Positions 17,721 to 26,189 of a stretch of 64,000 nucleotides of DNA are shown piece after piece. Each line of letters opens with the position of its first letter. Within the stretch, counting starts at the first letter, position 1. The translations under genes were made by a program, and so were the position numbers. Source of the DNA: CCMP332 sp040218795 (GTDB lineage Bacteria; Bacteroidota; Bacteroidia; Cytophagales; CCMP332); the NCBI GenBank assembly GCA_040218795.1, contig JAVJQT010000010.1:186001-250000 (forward strand). The letters run 5' to 3'. The notes beneath the pieces are model-generated. The model had not been told where the DNA came from, ran no database searches, and saw nothing but the letters and a program-made list of their open reading frames with translations.

Positions 17721-18776
17721 ATGAAAAGACCAAAAAAAACAGATAAGGAGTTTGAATACATCCGGCGTAAATACGATCAATTGTGGTCGGAATCCAGGGA
17801 TATGATTTTCATTTGTAACAGTGAATATCAAATTGTGGATATGAATCCCTCTTTCAGACAAAATTTTGGGTTTAGAAAAAACGCGGATATTTCACTCAAA
17901 GATATTTTTCATAAGGATGAGGACTTTTTAAGATTCAATCAGCAGGTCTATTTAAAAGAAACGATCGAGTTATTTGAAGTAGAATTAAAGACTCGAAAAA
18001 AAACAGTACTTCCCTGCCTTCTCAGTTTTTTTGAATCGATTGCTGTAGAAGGGATTGATACTTTCATGGGAATAATAAAAGATATCAGCACGAGGAAAAA
18101 AGCAGAGCGTCAAATACTAATGACTGAAAAATTAGCAGTCACCGGAAAAATAGCAAGAAATATTGCCCACGAAGTAAGAAACCCATTGACAAATCTAAAT
18201 TTAGCATTGGATCAGTTAAAAGATGAAATTTCCGACAATACAGAAGCCAATGTTTATACTGAAATAATAGCACGAAATGCCACGCGAATTGAAACCTTAA
18301 TTGGCAATCTTTTAAATTCTTCTAAACAAAGACAGTATAATTTTAGCGATGAAAATTTAAATGCGATTCTAAGAGAGTCTTTGTATGAATGCAATGACCG
18401 CCTGGTACTTAAAAAAATAAAACTGGTAGATAAGATCTCTAATAAAGAATTTATCAAAGCTGTCGATAAAGAGGCACTTAAAGTTGCTTTTTTAAATCTG
18501 ATTATAAACGCCATCGAAGCTATGAAAGCAATGCGTGGCGTTTTGGAAGTAAAGTCCAGTCTTGTAAATGAAAATTTTCTGATAGAAATATCGGATAATG
18601 GTACAGGTATGGATGAAGAAACGCTTAATCATATTTTTGAGCCATTTTTTAGTCGAAAGCAAAAAGGAAATGGACTTGGTCTTACAAATGTTCAAAATAT
18701 TATTCACGGCCATGGTGGTCAAATCGAAGTACAAAGCCAGCCGGACATGGGAAGTAAATTTGAAATCCTTTTTTAA
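17721..18776 (+). CDS. soluble PAS-domain sensor histidine kinase
   Basis: 351-residue kinase without membrane helices, so it senses a cytoplasmic signal. A PAS domain (about residues 18-125: MIFICNSEYQIVDMNPSFRQ) precedes the HisKA domain with phosphoacceptor His150 in IAHEVRNPLTNL and the ATPase domain (N box NLIINAIEAM, G boxes SDNGTGMDEE and KGNGLGL). The NtrB-like arrangement matches the NtrC-type regulator immediately upstream (zero-base spacing). The two receivers encoded in the operon could compete for the same kinase. Confidence 0.93.
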   Translation: MKRPKKTDKEFEYIRRKYDQLWSESRDMIFICNSEYQIVDMNPSFRQNFGFRKNADISLKDIFHKDEDFLRFNQQVYLKETIELFEVELKTRKKTVLPCLLSFFESIAVEGIDTFMGIIKDISTRKKAERQILMTEKLAVTGKIARNIAHEVRNPLTNLNLALDQLKDEISDNTEANVYTEIIARNATRIETLIGNLLNSSKQRQYNFSDENLNAILRESLYECNDRLVLKKIKLVDKISNKEFIKAVDKEALKVAFLNLIINAIEAMKAMRGVLEVKSSLVNENFLIEISDNGTGMDEETLNHIFEPFFSRKQKGNGLGLTNVQNIIHGHGGQIEVQSQPDMGSKFEILF

Positions 18777-18786
18777 TGGGTAAATA

Positions 18787-18807
18787 TTTCTACAACTTAT
18801 GTAGAAA
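18787..18807. promoter_or_regulatory. candidate NtrC-type enhancer site
   Basis: TTTCTACA-ACTTA-TGTAGAAA, perfect 8-bp arms with a 5-bp spacer. Its centre is about 85 bp upstream of the start point predicted from the sigma54-like promoter at 18856, the usual distance for an enhancer-binding-protein site, and just downstream of the regulator operon itself. Confidence 0.45.
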
Positions 18808-18855
18808 ATAATCTCTTAAATCTATTTATTCTTCTTTTACATTCTATTTTATTAA

Positions 18856-18871
18856 GGGCACACTTTTGGCA
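18856..18871 (+). promoter_or_regulatory. sigma54-like -24/-12 promoter upstream of dps
   Basis: GGGCACACTTTTGGCA carries GG (18857-18858) and GC (18869-18870) exactly 10 bp apart and matches most of the consensus TGGCACG-N4-TTGCA (mismatches at positions 1, 7 and 13). The predicted start point near 18882 leaves a short leader to the ATG at 18897. Confidence 0.5.
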
Positions 18872-18896
18872 TATATAAGTGCAAACAATAAGAATT

Positions 18897-19424
18897 ATGA
18901 AAGAAGTAACCTTAACATCAAAAAAAGAAAACGATTCAAATTCAAAAAAAGCTTTTAGAAAGTTGGGTTATACCAAATTGGAAACTGCGGAGTTGGTAGA
19001 ATCCCTGAATCAATTATTAGCAAATTTCAGTGTCCATTATCAAAAGCTGAGGAATTTTCATTGGAATGTGAAGGGACCCGATTTCTTCGACATTCACGAA
19101 CAATTCGAACTTCAATATGAAGATGCCAAAAGTGCTATCGATGAAATTGCCGAAAGAATCAGAGTTTTCGGACAAACGCCAATGAGTACAATGCGTGAAT
19201 ATTTAGACAATTCTGAAATTAAAGAAGCCAGTACAGATTTAACTGCCATGGAGATGGTAAAGGAAATTATAAGAGACTATCGCGTGTTATTAGAGTACAT
19301 GTTTACAGTTGTTGAAAACGCAATTGAATATGGCGATAGCGGTACTGAGGACATGGTCAAGGACTTCATAAAAGTGACTGAAAAAAATCACTGGATGATG
19401 AGCGCATTTTCTCAGGAAAACTAA
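18897..19424 (+). CDS. dps: Dps-family ferritin-like DNA-binding/iron-storage protein
   Basis: About 175-residue Dps-like protein that binds and oxidises Fe(II) and may coat DNA in stress. The dimer-interface ferroxidase residues are visible: His55 in RNFHWNVKG, His67 in DIHEQFE with Glu71 in place of the usual Asp, then Asp82 and Glu86 in IDEIAERI. The Lys/Ser-rich N-terminal tail could bind DNA. I chose ATG 18897 over GTG 18879, because the predicted sigma54 start point (about 18882) lies downstream of the GTG. It heads a group with ytxH and a lipoprotein. Confidence 0.9.
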   Translation: MKEVTLTSKKENDSNSKKAFRKLGYTKLETAELVESLNQLLANFSVHYQKLRNFHWNVKGPDFFDIHEQFELQYEDAKSAIDEIAERIRVFGQTPMSTMREYLDNSEIKEASTDLTAMEMVKEIIRDYRVLLEYMFTVVENAIEYGDSGTEDMVKDFIKVTEKNHWMMSAFSQEN

Positions 19425-19460
19425 TAGAAAATAATTTTTAACCCTTAAAACAAAAAAATC

Positions 19461-19715
19461 ATGAAAAATTTAGGAATATTCTTAACAGGTGCAATTACAG
19501 GAGCTGCTATTGGTGTATTATTGGCACCGAATTCTGGAGAAAAAACAAGAAAATTATTGGCCAAAGAAGTTGATAGTACCATGCAAGATTGGGAAAAAAC
19601 ATTAGCCAAGACCTCCAAGGAAATGAAAGCTGAATACAACAAGAAATTGGAGGATCTCACCAAACACGGAAAAGAGTGGGTGAACGAAGCAAAAGAGGCC
19701 GTCAAATTGAATTAA
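19461..19715 (+). CDS. YtxH-domain stress protein
   Basis: 84-residue protein of the YtxH (GvpP-like) family: Gly/Ala-rich membrane-like N-terminus GIFLTGAITGAAIGVLLAP, the following GEKTRK motif, then an amphipathic helical tail (KEMKAEYNKKLEDLTKHGKE). Family members are general-stress proteins of unknown mechanism. It follows dps by 36 bp and is followed by a terminator, so the two genes form one stress transcript. Confidence 0.85.
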   Translation: MKNLGIFLTGAITGAAIGVLLAPNSGEKTRKLLAKEVDSTMQDWEKTLAKTSKEMKAEYNKKLEDLTKHGKEWVNEAKEAVKLN

Positions 19716-19734
19716 TCAATTCAAATAATAGGAT

Positions 19735-19763
19735 AAGGCCGGTGTTCCATCGGCCTTTTTTTT
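19735..19763 (+). terminator. intrinsic terminator after ytxH
   Basis: 7-bp stem AAGGCCG/CGGCCTT with a 9-base loop and eight or more Ts. Confidence 0.85.
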
Positions 19764-19787
19764 GATAACAACTAAACATACTTTACT

Positions 19788-20222
19788 ATGAAAATTTTAA
19801 AAAATATTTTTACATATTCACTTATTCTGACTTTTTTCTTCGCATGTGAACCTCACAAAGACAAAAACGAGTCCAAGGCTGAGGAAATCGCAGAGGAAGT
19901 AAGTACGGAGTTTCAAATTCGAAAAGACAAAGTTCAAGCAGATTTACTGATACTTAAAGACAAAGTAACAGATAGACTTGATAATACAGCCGAAGATATA
20001 GAAGAGCTTGCTGAAGATGGGATGGAAACAGGATCTGAAAAAGGTGAAGAACTTAAATCAGAATTAAAAGAATTAAAATTGGAAATCGAAGCAACTTCTG
20101 AATCTTTGGAAAATTCTACCAAAGAAAATATCAAAGAATTAGAAACAAAAGTAGATGCGCTAAAAAACAAGATTGAAGCAATGCTAAATAACGATCAGGG
20201 TTCAAATGATCCGGAAGAGTAA
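19788..20222 (+). CDS. small coiled-coil lipoprotein
   Basis: 144-residue predicted lipoprotein (signal sequence ending FFFAC, Cys near residue 20), followed by an almost uninterrupted acidic helix (Glu/Lys/Asp-rich, e.g. EELKSELKELKLEIEATSES). No catalytic features. It follows the dps-ytxH terminator by about 25 bp, so it may be served by read-through or by its own promoter; a role in envelope stress is only suggested by position. Confidence 0.6.
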   Translation: MKILKNIFTYSLILTFFFACEPHKDKNESKAEEIAEEVSTEFQIRKDKVQADLLILKDKVTDRLDNTAEDIEELAEDGMETGSEKGEELKSELKELKLEIEATSESLENSTKENIKELETKVDALKNKIEAMLNNDQGSNDPEE

Positions 20223-20243
20223 GATTTAAATCTTGAAAATTAT

Positions 20244-20270
20244 AAAAAGACCGATTATTCGGTCTTTTTT
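20244..20270. terminator. bidirectional terminator between convergent genes
   Basis: AAAAAGACCGA-TTAT-TCGGTCTTTTT: an 11-bp perfect stem with A and T flanks, able to terminate the lipoprotein gene (plus) and the purine nucleoside phosphorylase gene (minus), whose stop codon begins inside the T tract. Confidence 0.85.
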
Positions 20271-21085
20271 TATGCTTCACGGATTAATTCTTTCAAAATC
20301 AAAGTCATGAATGGTTCAGCTTTTGCAGCTGCAGCCAATACCTTTTCAATAGTGACCTTTTCAATCATACCTGGTACACCCATATCGGTGATAACTGAGA
20401 TAGCAAAAACAGGAATTCCCATTTGATGTGCAACTATTACCTCAGGAATTGTAGACATCCCTACCGCATCAGCTCCGATAATTCTGATGTAGCGATATTC
20501 TGCCGGAGTTTCTAAAGTTGGACCCTGAACTGCAGCATATATTCCCTCATGCACGTTAATTTCAAAATCAGTTGATATTTGAAGCGCTCGTTGAATCAAT
20601 TTTTTCTCGTAAACATTACTCAAATCGGGAAAACGAACACCTAACTCATCAATATTTGGACCTCGCAATGGGTTTTCCGGCAATAAATTGATGTGGTCAT
20701 TTAATATCATAAGATCGCTTACCTGATAATCGGGATTCAGCCCGCCGGAGGCATTGCTTACAAAGAGTGTTTTAATTCCAAGCATTTTCATCACTCTCAC
20801 AGGAAGCACAATTTGCTGCATCGAGTAGCCCTCGTAATAATGAAATCTTCCTTGCATTACAACCACTTTCTTACCTGACAAATAGCCAAAAATCAGTTTC
20901 CCTGTATGACTCTCCACCGTAGAAACAGGGAAATGAGGGATATCTTTATAATTAATTTCCAACTCCTTTATGATTTCCTTGGCAAGTGCACCGAGGCCGG
21001 TTCCCAGAATTATTCCGAATTCCGGCTTGAATTCGATTTTCTTCTGTATAAAATCTAAAGATTCCTTTATTTCTTTAAGCGTCAT
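20270..21085 (-). CDS. punA: purine nucleoside phosphorylase (trimeric PNP/MTAP family)
   Basis: 271-residue enzyme splitting purine nucleosides with phosphate to base and ribose 1-phosphate. Family motifs: phosphate loop GTGLGALA, the region SHTGKLIFG, QGRFHYYEGY, the purine-site Glu192 in GPTLETPAEYR, and Met210 in VGMSTIPEV. The residue that in mammalian 6-oxopurine PNPs is Asn (their residue 243) is Asp234 here (VITDMGVPG), which in this superfamily is linked to wider base acceptance including adenosine; the real specificity is not known. Its start overlaps the end of the next minus-strand gene by four bases. Confidence 0.93.
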   Translation of the reverse strand: MTLKEIKESLDFIQKKIEFKPEFGIILGTGLGALAKEIIKELEINYKDIPHFPVSTVESHTGKLIFGYLSGKKVVVMQGRFHYYEGYSMQQIVLPVRVMKMLGIKTLFVSNASGGLNPDYQVSDLMILNDHINLLPENPLRGPNIDELGVRFPDLSNVYEKKLIQRALQISTDFEINVHEGIYAAVQGPTLETPAEYRYIRIIGADAVGMSTIPEVIVAHQMGIPVFAISVITDMGVPGMIEKVTIEKVLAAAAKAEPFMTLILKELIREA

Positions 21086-22572
21086 TTTTTATTAATTATG
21101 AGCCTTGATTCCTTTTCTGAATAATACACCACTAATGCATTCTCATTCATTCCCTGCAATGTAGATAACAAGGAATGCTCAGAAATCATGTTTGCTTTTT
21201 GCCATGTATTATAGATATAATCCATTTCGATTTCATAGGTTTTGTTTTCGTATTCCATAAAAAATGAAATCGCTTCATTTTTAGGTGAAACAGGAAATAA
21301 AGTCGATACTCCCGGAAATTTCATATCCATTTCTTTCTTTTTGTAAATGTATTTTGACCATCTCAATTCATCGTTCCTGTCAAAAGAAAAAATCAATGCC
21401 GGACCGCTTATGGTTTTAGCTTTATGAGTCGACCAGTCGAGTTCGGAGTCAAAACGCAAATCCTTATAAACATAACCGGAACGTCTTAAATCAAAAGCTT
21501 CAAATACAATTAACAACTCTTCATCATTGTAGGATTTTACATGCGTAAGGGTAAAATTGCTTCGATCTCTGACATCAAACTTCCCAAGCTTATAAAGACT
21601 GTCTGTGGCCTCCTTATATTCATAAGGAAGTGCTTCAAAATGGACTCTATCTATTTCATTTAGGTTAAAGTCAAATACAGCATAAAGACAACCATAGAAA
21701 GAATTTTCAATTTCTGCTTTTCCGGCAACTACTACTCTTCCCTTACTCAATTCATGAATTTTTAAATCATCCCTTTGACTGTTTTCAGCAGTAAGTCTAA
21801 GCAGTGAATAATCATCAGAATGCATTGAAAATTGAATTACCTGTATATCTCCATCAAATGATTGATTTAAATGATAGATTTCGCCCTCCTGGCCAATGGC
21901 ATAATCAAAAAGATATATCAGCTCATCGAGCTTTATATTTCCGGAGTCAAGTTCTTTTAAATTCCCATCATATATTTTGTAGCTATGAATGAGTTGTTCT
22001 TTCGAATAATTAAAAAATGAAAAAATCCTAAATTGGCGATTTTGTGATGTTTTGAATTCAAAGCGATAAGGAAATGGCACTTCGGCATCCAATGATCTCA
22101 AAGAAGAAAGTTCCAGCTCAGCATCGGCCACTTTTTTAGCTTTTTTCCGATTCCCGGACATCTTTCCTACACGAGTGGACCAAAGTAATTCTTTGGACTT
22201 ATTGTTTCCACTTTCCGTATCCAGTTTTGTTACATATAATTCACTTTTTCCGGAAGCTCGATCAAATGATGTTGAATAGATATAAATGCTGCCTTCTTTG
22301 ATTTCCCATGAAAATATATTTTCATTCTCATTGGTGTTAATTGTGCAGGACCATATTAATTCATTCTCAAAACTTTTTCTCTGCACGAGCCAAGATCCGC
22401 TCTTGACAGGCAATAAAATAATTACATCATCATTAACAGCTTCTACCAAATTAAAACCAATTGGGACCAAAGAGGGCTCAAATTGCTCTGAATTTAGTTG
22501 TGCATTGATGCAAACCGGCAATGCACTCAACAGGGCAGATAAAAGGAATACTTTCCTAATAACTAATTTCAA
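21082..22572 (-). CDS. secreted hypothetical protein, TTG start
   Basis: About 496-residue exported protein of unknown function, probably rich in beta-structure (alternating strands such as SWLVQRKSFENELIW and GEIYHLNQSFDGDIQVIQF). A start at ATG 22602 would put an acidic 17-residue leader before the signal peptide; TTG at 22572 gives MKLVIRKVFLLSALLSALP, a normal signal peptide ending in INAQ, so I use it. The start lies 17 bp inside the end of sppA, so the genes are coupled. No domain recognised. Confidence 0.6.
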   Translation of the reverse strand: MKLVIRKVFLLSALLSALPVCINAQLNSEQFEPSLVPIGFNLVEAVNDDVIILLPVKSGSWLVQRKSFENELIWSCTINTNENENIFSWEIKEGSIYIYSTSFDRASGKSELYVTKLDTESGNNKSKELLWSTRVGKMSGNRKKAKKVADAELELSSLRSLDAEVPFPYRFEFKTSQNRQFRIFSFFNYSKEQLIHSYKIYDGNLKELDSGNIKLDELIYLFDYAIGQEGEIYHLNQSFDGDIQVIQFSMHSDDYSLLRLTAENSQRDDLKIHELSKGRVVVAGKAEIENSFYGCLYAVFDFNLNEIDRVHFEALPYEYKEATDSLYKLGKFDVRDRSNFTLTHVKSYNDEELLIVFEAFDLRRSGYVYKDLRFDSELDWSTHKAKTISGPALIFSFDRNDELRWSKYIYKKKEMDMKFPGVSTLFPVSPKNEAISFFMEYENKTYEIEMDYIYNTWQKANMISEHSLLSTLQGMNENALVVYYSEKESRLIINKK

Positions 22573-24313
22573 ATCCGTAGGGTAGTCGGGCAATAATACC
22601 ATCTTTATTTTCGAGGTCTTTTATAGTATTAATAGCTTTCGTAAATCTATCGGGCTCTCCAAAAAAATAAGTCATCAATTCTTCCTTTTCCGATCCCTTC
22701 ATAAATTTCTCGAAAAAACTTTCTTTTGGCGGATAGTATCTGACCTTATAGTCTTCGAGGTTTGCCAATTCAGCGGCGACTTCAACTGCTCTTTCAAGAC
22801 CTCCCAGTTCATCAACTAATTTTCTCTCCAAAGCTTGCTTACCCGTCCAGACTCTTCCGCCTGCAATATTCTTTACTTCTTCAATGTCCATATTTCTAAA
22901 GAAAGCCACTTTGGTAGTAAAATCATCATATACATCATCTACGGATTCCTGAATAATGGCACGTTCGGTTTCCGTCATTTCATGTGTACCACTACCGATA
23001 TCAGCAAATTCTCCTGTTTTTATTCTATCGAAAGTGATTCCAAGCTTATTTTCCATAAACTTTTCAATATTCAGAATTACACCAATTACCCCAATGGAAC
23101 CTGTAATGGTATTTGGTTGGGCTATAATTTTGTCGCAGCCCATTGAAATCCAATAGCCTCCGCTGGCCGCAACATCTGACATAGATGCAACAACGGGTTT
23201 CTTTTCTTTGGTTAAGGCAATTTCTCGAGCCATGATCTCGGAAGCTACTGCACTACCTCCGGGAGAGTTCACTCTGACTACTACGGCTTTTACACGTTCA
23301 TTCTCTCTCAGTTTTCGCATTTGCTCGGCAAAGGTGTCAGAACCAAGAACATCTTCATCGCTTTCACCACTATTGATTTCGCCTTCAGCAACTAAAACAG
23401 CAATTCTATTTTTACTGGTATTCTCTGATTCTATATTGACATTTTTGTATTTACCATAACTCACCAATTCAATTTTATCATCTTTAGAGACACCGATTGC
23501 TGTTTTGAGTATATCGATCGATTCATCTTTATTCGCAAGCATATCTACCATATTACTGGCTAAAACATCATCAGATGTTCTTAATTTGTGGGTGTTAACG
23601 ATATTTAACAAAGTAGAGTCGTCGATGCCTCTTCCTCTTGCCACATCATTGATAAAATCTGCGTAAATTTCATCTATTAAAAATCTGAGCTGTTCTTCGT
23701 TTTCTTCTGAGAAATCTTTTCTGACAAGTGACTCCGCCGCACTTTTATAATCTCCGACTTTTATTATTTCTGCTTTAATATCCAATTTCTCAAGTGTCCC
23801 TCCTAAAAACATCATTTCCAGATTAAAACCATTAAACTCAACAAGCCCCATTGGATGCAAAAGAAGGGTATCGGCTACTGTGGATAATGCATAAGCTGCC
23901 TCGCTGTAATATTCGCTATAGGCAATTATAGGCTTTCCGCTTTCCTTAAATTTTTCCAACTCTTTTCGAATTTCAGTAGCCATGGCAAAACCACCTCCGA
24001 AATTGCTTGAGTTTAAATAAATGGCCTTGATTCTTTCATCTTGCGATGCGTTTCTAATACACTCTTTAATTTCTTTTAGACCCAAAGTAAACTCTGCTCC
24101 GGGTATTTCGAATCCAAATTCTTCAAAAGGATTATCGGGTTCCTTCTCACTAATCGGACTACCGAGATTTAATTCCAATACTGAGGTATCTTTAATTTTT
24201 ACTTCCTCTTTTTGTGAAGCTGCCGCCCCAATTCCCATAAAAATAAAAATGCTTATGATCAGGAATAGAAATAATCCCAGAATAGTGGCTAGAGTGTACT
24301 TTAAAAAGTTCAT
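22556..24313 (-). CDS. sppA: signal peptide peptidase SppA, 67-kDa type
   Basis: 585-residue membrane-anchored serine protease with a Ser-Lys dyad that degrades cleaved signal peptides. One N-terminal membrane helix (about residues 7-32), then two tandem S49 domains. The general base is Lys190 in KVGDYKSAAESL (first domain) and the nucleophile Ser384 in DVAASGGYW (second domain), the arrangement known from E. coli SppA. The length is normal for the long form. A -7 box lies about 30 bp upstream. Confidence 0.95.
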   Translation of the reverse strand: MNFLKYTLATILGLFLFLIISIFIFMGIGAAASQKEEVKIKDTSVLELNLGSPISEKEPDNPFEEFGFEIPGAEFTLGLKEIKECIRNASQDERIKAIYLNSSNFGGGFAMATEIRKELEKFKESGKPIIAYSEYYSEAAYALSTVADTLLLHPMGLVEFNGFNLEMMFLGGTLEKLDIKAEIIKVGDYKSAAESLVRKDFSEENEEQLRFLIDEIYADFINDVARGRGIDDSTLLNIVNTHKLRTSDDVLASNMVDMLANKDESIDILKTAIGVSKDDKIELVSYGKYKNVNIESENTSKNRIAVLVAEGEINSGESDEDVLGSDTFAEQMRKLRENERVKAVVVRVNSPGGSAVASEIMAREIALTKEKKPVVASMSDVAASGGYWISMGCDKIIAQPNTITGSIGVIGVILNIEKFMENKLGITFDRIKTGEFADIGSGTHEMTETERAIIQESVDDVYDDFTTKVAFFRNMDIEEVKNIAGGRVWTGKQALERKLVDELGGLERAVEVAAELANLEDYKVRYYPPKESFFEKFMKGSEKEELMTYFFGEPDRFTKAINTIKDLENKDGIIARLPYGFEISY

Positions 24314-24343
24314 GTTATTTATATTTTTTACTCAATTTTAGGA

Positions 24344-24351
24344 CAAATTTA
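24344..24351 (-). promoter_or_regulatory. Bacteroidota -7 box for sppA
   Basis: On the minus strand TAAATTTG fits TAnnTTTG exactly, 30 bp upstream of the sppA ATG. It lies in the 44-bp gap between sppA and the divergent folK, so the folK promoter must overlap or lie within this gap. No clear -33 element. Confidence 0.4.
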
Positions 24352-24357
24352 TACTAA

Positions 24358-24870
24358 TTGATTACAAAATCACCAGAAGAATACGAGGCATTTAAAGCTT
24401 TTCTGCTTATCGGTACAAATGTTGGACAAAGGGATAAAAATCTTGAACTAGCTTCAAGCCTTATTCAACAAAATGAATGTGAGATTAGCATAAAATCTTC
24501 TATTTACGAATCAGCTGCATGGGGCGTAGAAAATCAAAATAGTTTCTTTAATCAGGTTTTAAAAATTGAAACGCATTTAGGACCCTGGGAATTGTTGGAA
24601 ACCGTACTCAGTATTGAAAAGAAAATGGGAAGGATAAGATCCGAAAAATGGACAGAACGCATCATTGATATTGATATCTTGTATTTTGACGAATTAATTG
24701 CCAACTCATTTGATCTTGTAATCCCACATCCGGGAATACCTGATAGAAAATTTACCTTAGTCCCATTGGTTGAAATCGCCTCCGATAAATTACATCCAAA
24801 ACTTCATTTGACACAAAGTCAATTGCTCGAAAAATGCAAAGATGATCTTTGGGTAAAAAAGATTGCTTAG
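24358..24870 (+). CDS. folK: 6-hydroxymethyl-7,8-dihydropterin pyrophosphokinase
   Basis: Folate-pathway enzyme that transfers pyrophosphate from ATP to 6-hydroxymethyl-dihydropterin. Motifs: LLIGTNVGQRDKNL at the N-terminus, IYESAAWGVENQNSFFNQV, and the ATP/Mg site EKKMGRIRSEKWTERIIDIDIL with HPGIPDRKFTLVPL. 170 residues, with a short N-terminal extension of about a dozen residues if the TTG at 24358 is the start; no ATG or GTG gives the full domain. Its 3' end overlaps that of the convergent fabD by four bases. Confidence 0.93.
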   Translation: MITKSPEEYEAFKAFLLIGTNVGQRDKNLELASSLIQQNECEISIKSSIYESAAWGVENQNSFFNQVLKIETHLGPWELLETVLSIEKKMGRIRSEKWTERIIDIDILYFDELIANSFDLVIPHPGIPDRKFTLVPLVEIASDKLHPKLHLTQSQLLEKCKDDLWVKKIA

Positions 24871-25742
24871 GAAATCGATGAAACTTCTGCTTCTCTATGA
24901 ATTTTTTTGACCAGGCCCTGTAATACTTTGCCCGGCCCACATTCAATAAATTCATTGGCTCCATCTGAAACCATGGCATTAACACTTTGTGTCCATTTTA
25001 CCGGAGCGGTCAATTGATCTACCAGATTTTTCCTGATTTCGGAAATATCCCTGGAAGGTTTTGCCGTTGCATTTTGGTAAACCGGACAAATAGGGCTTAA
25101 AAATTCTGTAGTTTCAATAGCTTCAGCTAATTCCTGACGCGCCGGTTCCATCAATGGCGAATGAAATGCACCTCCTACCGGTAAAATTAAAGCTCTTCTC
25201 GCACCGGCTTCTTTTAATTTTTCACAGGCCTTTTCCACTCCATTAAAAGAACCGCTAATCACCAGCTGACCGGGGCAATTGTAGTTTGCGGGAACAACAA
25301 TGTCAGAAATTTCCTCACATATTTTTTCCACTATTTCATCATCCAGACCAATTATTGCAGCCATGGTGGAAGGCTCTGCTTCACATGCTTTTTGCATGGC
25401 CATGGCTCGCTTATAAACCAATCTTAATGCGTTTTCAAATGAAAGCGTTTTATTGGCGACCAATGCAGAAAATTCTCCCAGGGAATGGCCTGCCACCATA
25501 TCAGGCACAAAATCAGAAGCCAATTGAGCACTGATTATCGAGTGTAAAAAGATGGCGGGTTGTGTGACTTTGGTTTGCTTAAGATCATCGGCACTACCGT
25601 TGAACATAATATCCGATAGACTAAATCCTAAAATCTCATCTGCGGATTTGAACATTTCTTTGGCCTGGTCGCTGGATTCAAAAAAATCCTTACCCATACC
25701 CGGAAACTGTGATCCTTGACCCGGAAAAATATATGCTTTCAT
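24867..25742 (-). CDS. fabD: malonyl-CoA:ACP transacylase
   Basis: Loads malonyl groups onto acyl carrier protein for fatty acid synthesis. Seen: YIFPGQGSQFPGMG at the N-terminus, the nucleophile Ser87 in GHSLGEFSAL, the conserved Arg region RAMAMQKAC, and the catalytic His in GGAFHSPLM. The 291-residue length is normal. It stands apart from other fab genes in this window. Confidence 0.96.
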   Translation of the reverse strand: MKAYIFPGQGSQFPGMGKDFFESSDQAKEMFKSADEILGFSLSDIMFNGSADDLKQTKVTQPAIFLHSIISAQLASDFVPDMVAGHSLGEFSALVANKTLSFENALRLVYKRAMAMQKACEAEPSTMAAIIGLDDEIVEKICEEISDIVVPANYNCPGQLVISGSFNGVEKACEKLKEAGARRALILPVGGAFHSPLMEPARQELAEAIETTEFLSPICPVYQNATAKPSRDISEIRKNLVDQLTAPVKWTQSVNAMVSDGANEFIECGPGKVLQGLVKKIHREAEVSSIS

Positions 25743-25775
25743 AATAGCTTTTTGAGCAAAAATATAATTTTAGCT

Positions 25776-26189
25776 TTAAGCAGCCTCAGTGTTTAAAAAC
25801 TTTGATCTCAAATCTGGGCTTGGAATACGGCATTCGTCCTGTCTGCCAAACCATTTATAACGATTTGCTGCAATTATATCATAAAAAACATCTCTCAATA
25901 TTTTTGGTACGATTAAGAATAAAGAAAAGATAGGCCATAACCCGGTCAATTCCTTTGATATATGTAATGCTGCTGTGGATTTATGGTACAATTTGCCCTT
26001 CTTGATTAGGACAATACTGTCAAGGTATTCTTGATCCATCCCGATTTTCCTGAGCTCCTCCAGTCCTTCCGATGACTGTAAGGCCGCAAATCTGAATTTA
26101 TCTTTTTTATCCCTGTCAATAATAAAGTTTACACTGCTATTACAGAGATTGCAAACACCATCAAATAATATGATATACTTTTCAGACAT
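25776..26189 (-). CDS. DCC-family (DUF393) thiol-disulfide oxidoreductase-like protein
   Basis: 137-residue protein named for the DxxCxxC motif, here FDGVCNLCNSSVNFIID near the N-terminus, with conserved FRFAALQS shortly after. A hydrophobic stretch (LTGLWPIFSLFLIVP) lies near residue 85. The family is predicted to have a thioredoxin-like fold, but activity is unproven. Its ATG overlaps the stop of the T9SS cargo gene upstream (TAATG). Confidence 0.88.
   Translation of the reverse strand: MSEKYIILFDGVCNLCNSSVNFIIDRDKKDKFRFAALQSSEGLEELRKIGMDQEYLDSIVLIKKGKLYHKSTAALHISKELTGLWPIFSLFLIVPKILRDVFYDIIAANRYKWFGRQDECRIPSPDLRSKFLNTEAA

Noticed and set aside
18879..18896. GTG start for dps
   Set aside because: The predicted sigma54 start point lies near 18882, downstream of the GTG; ATG 18897 fits better.
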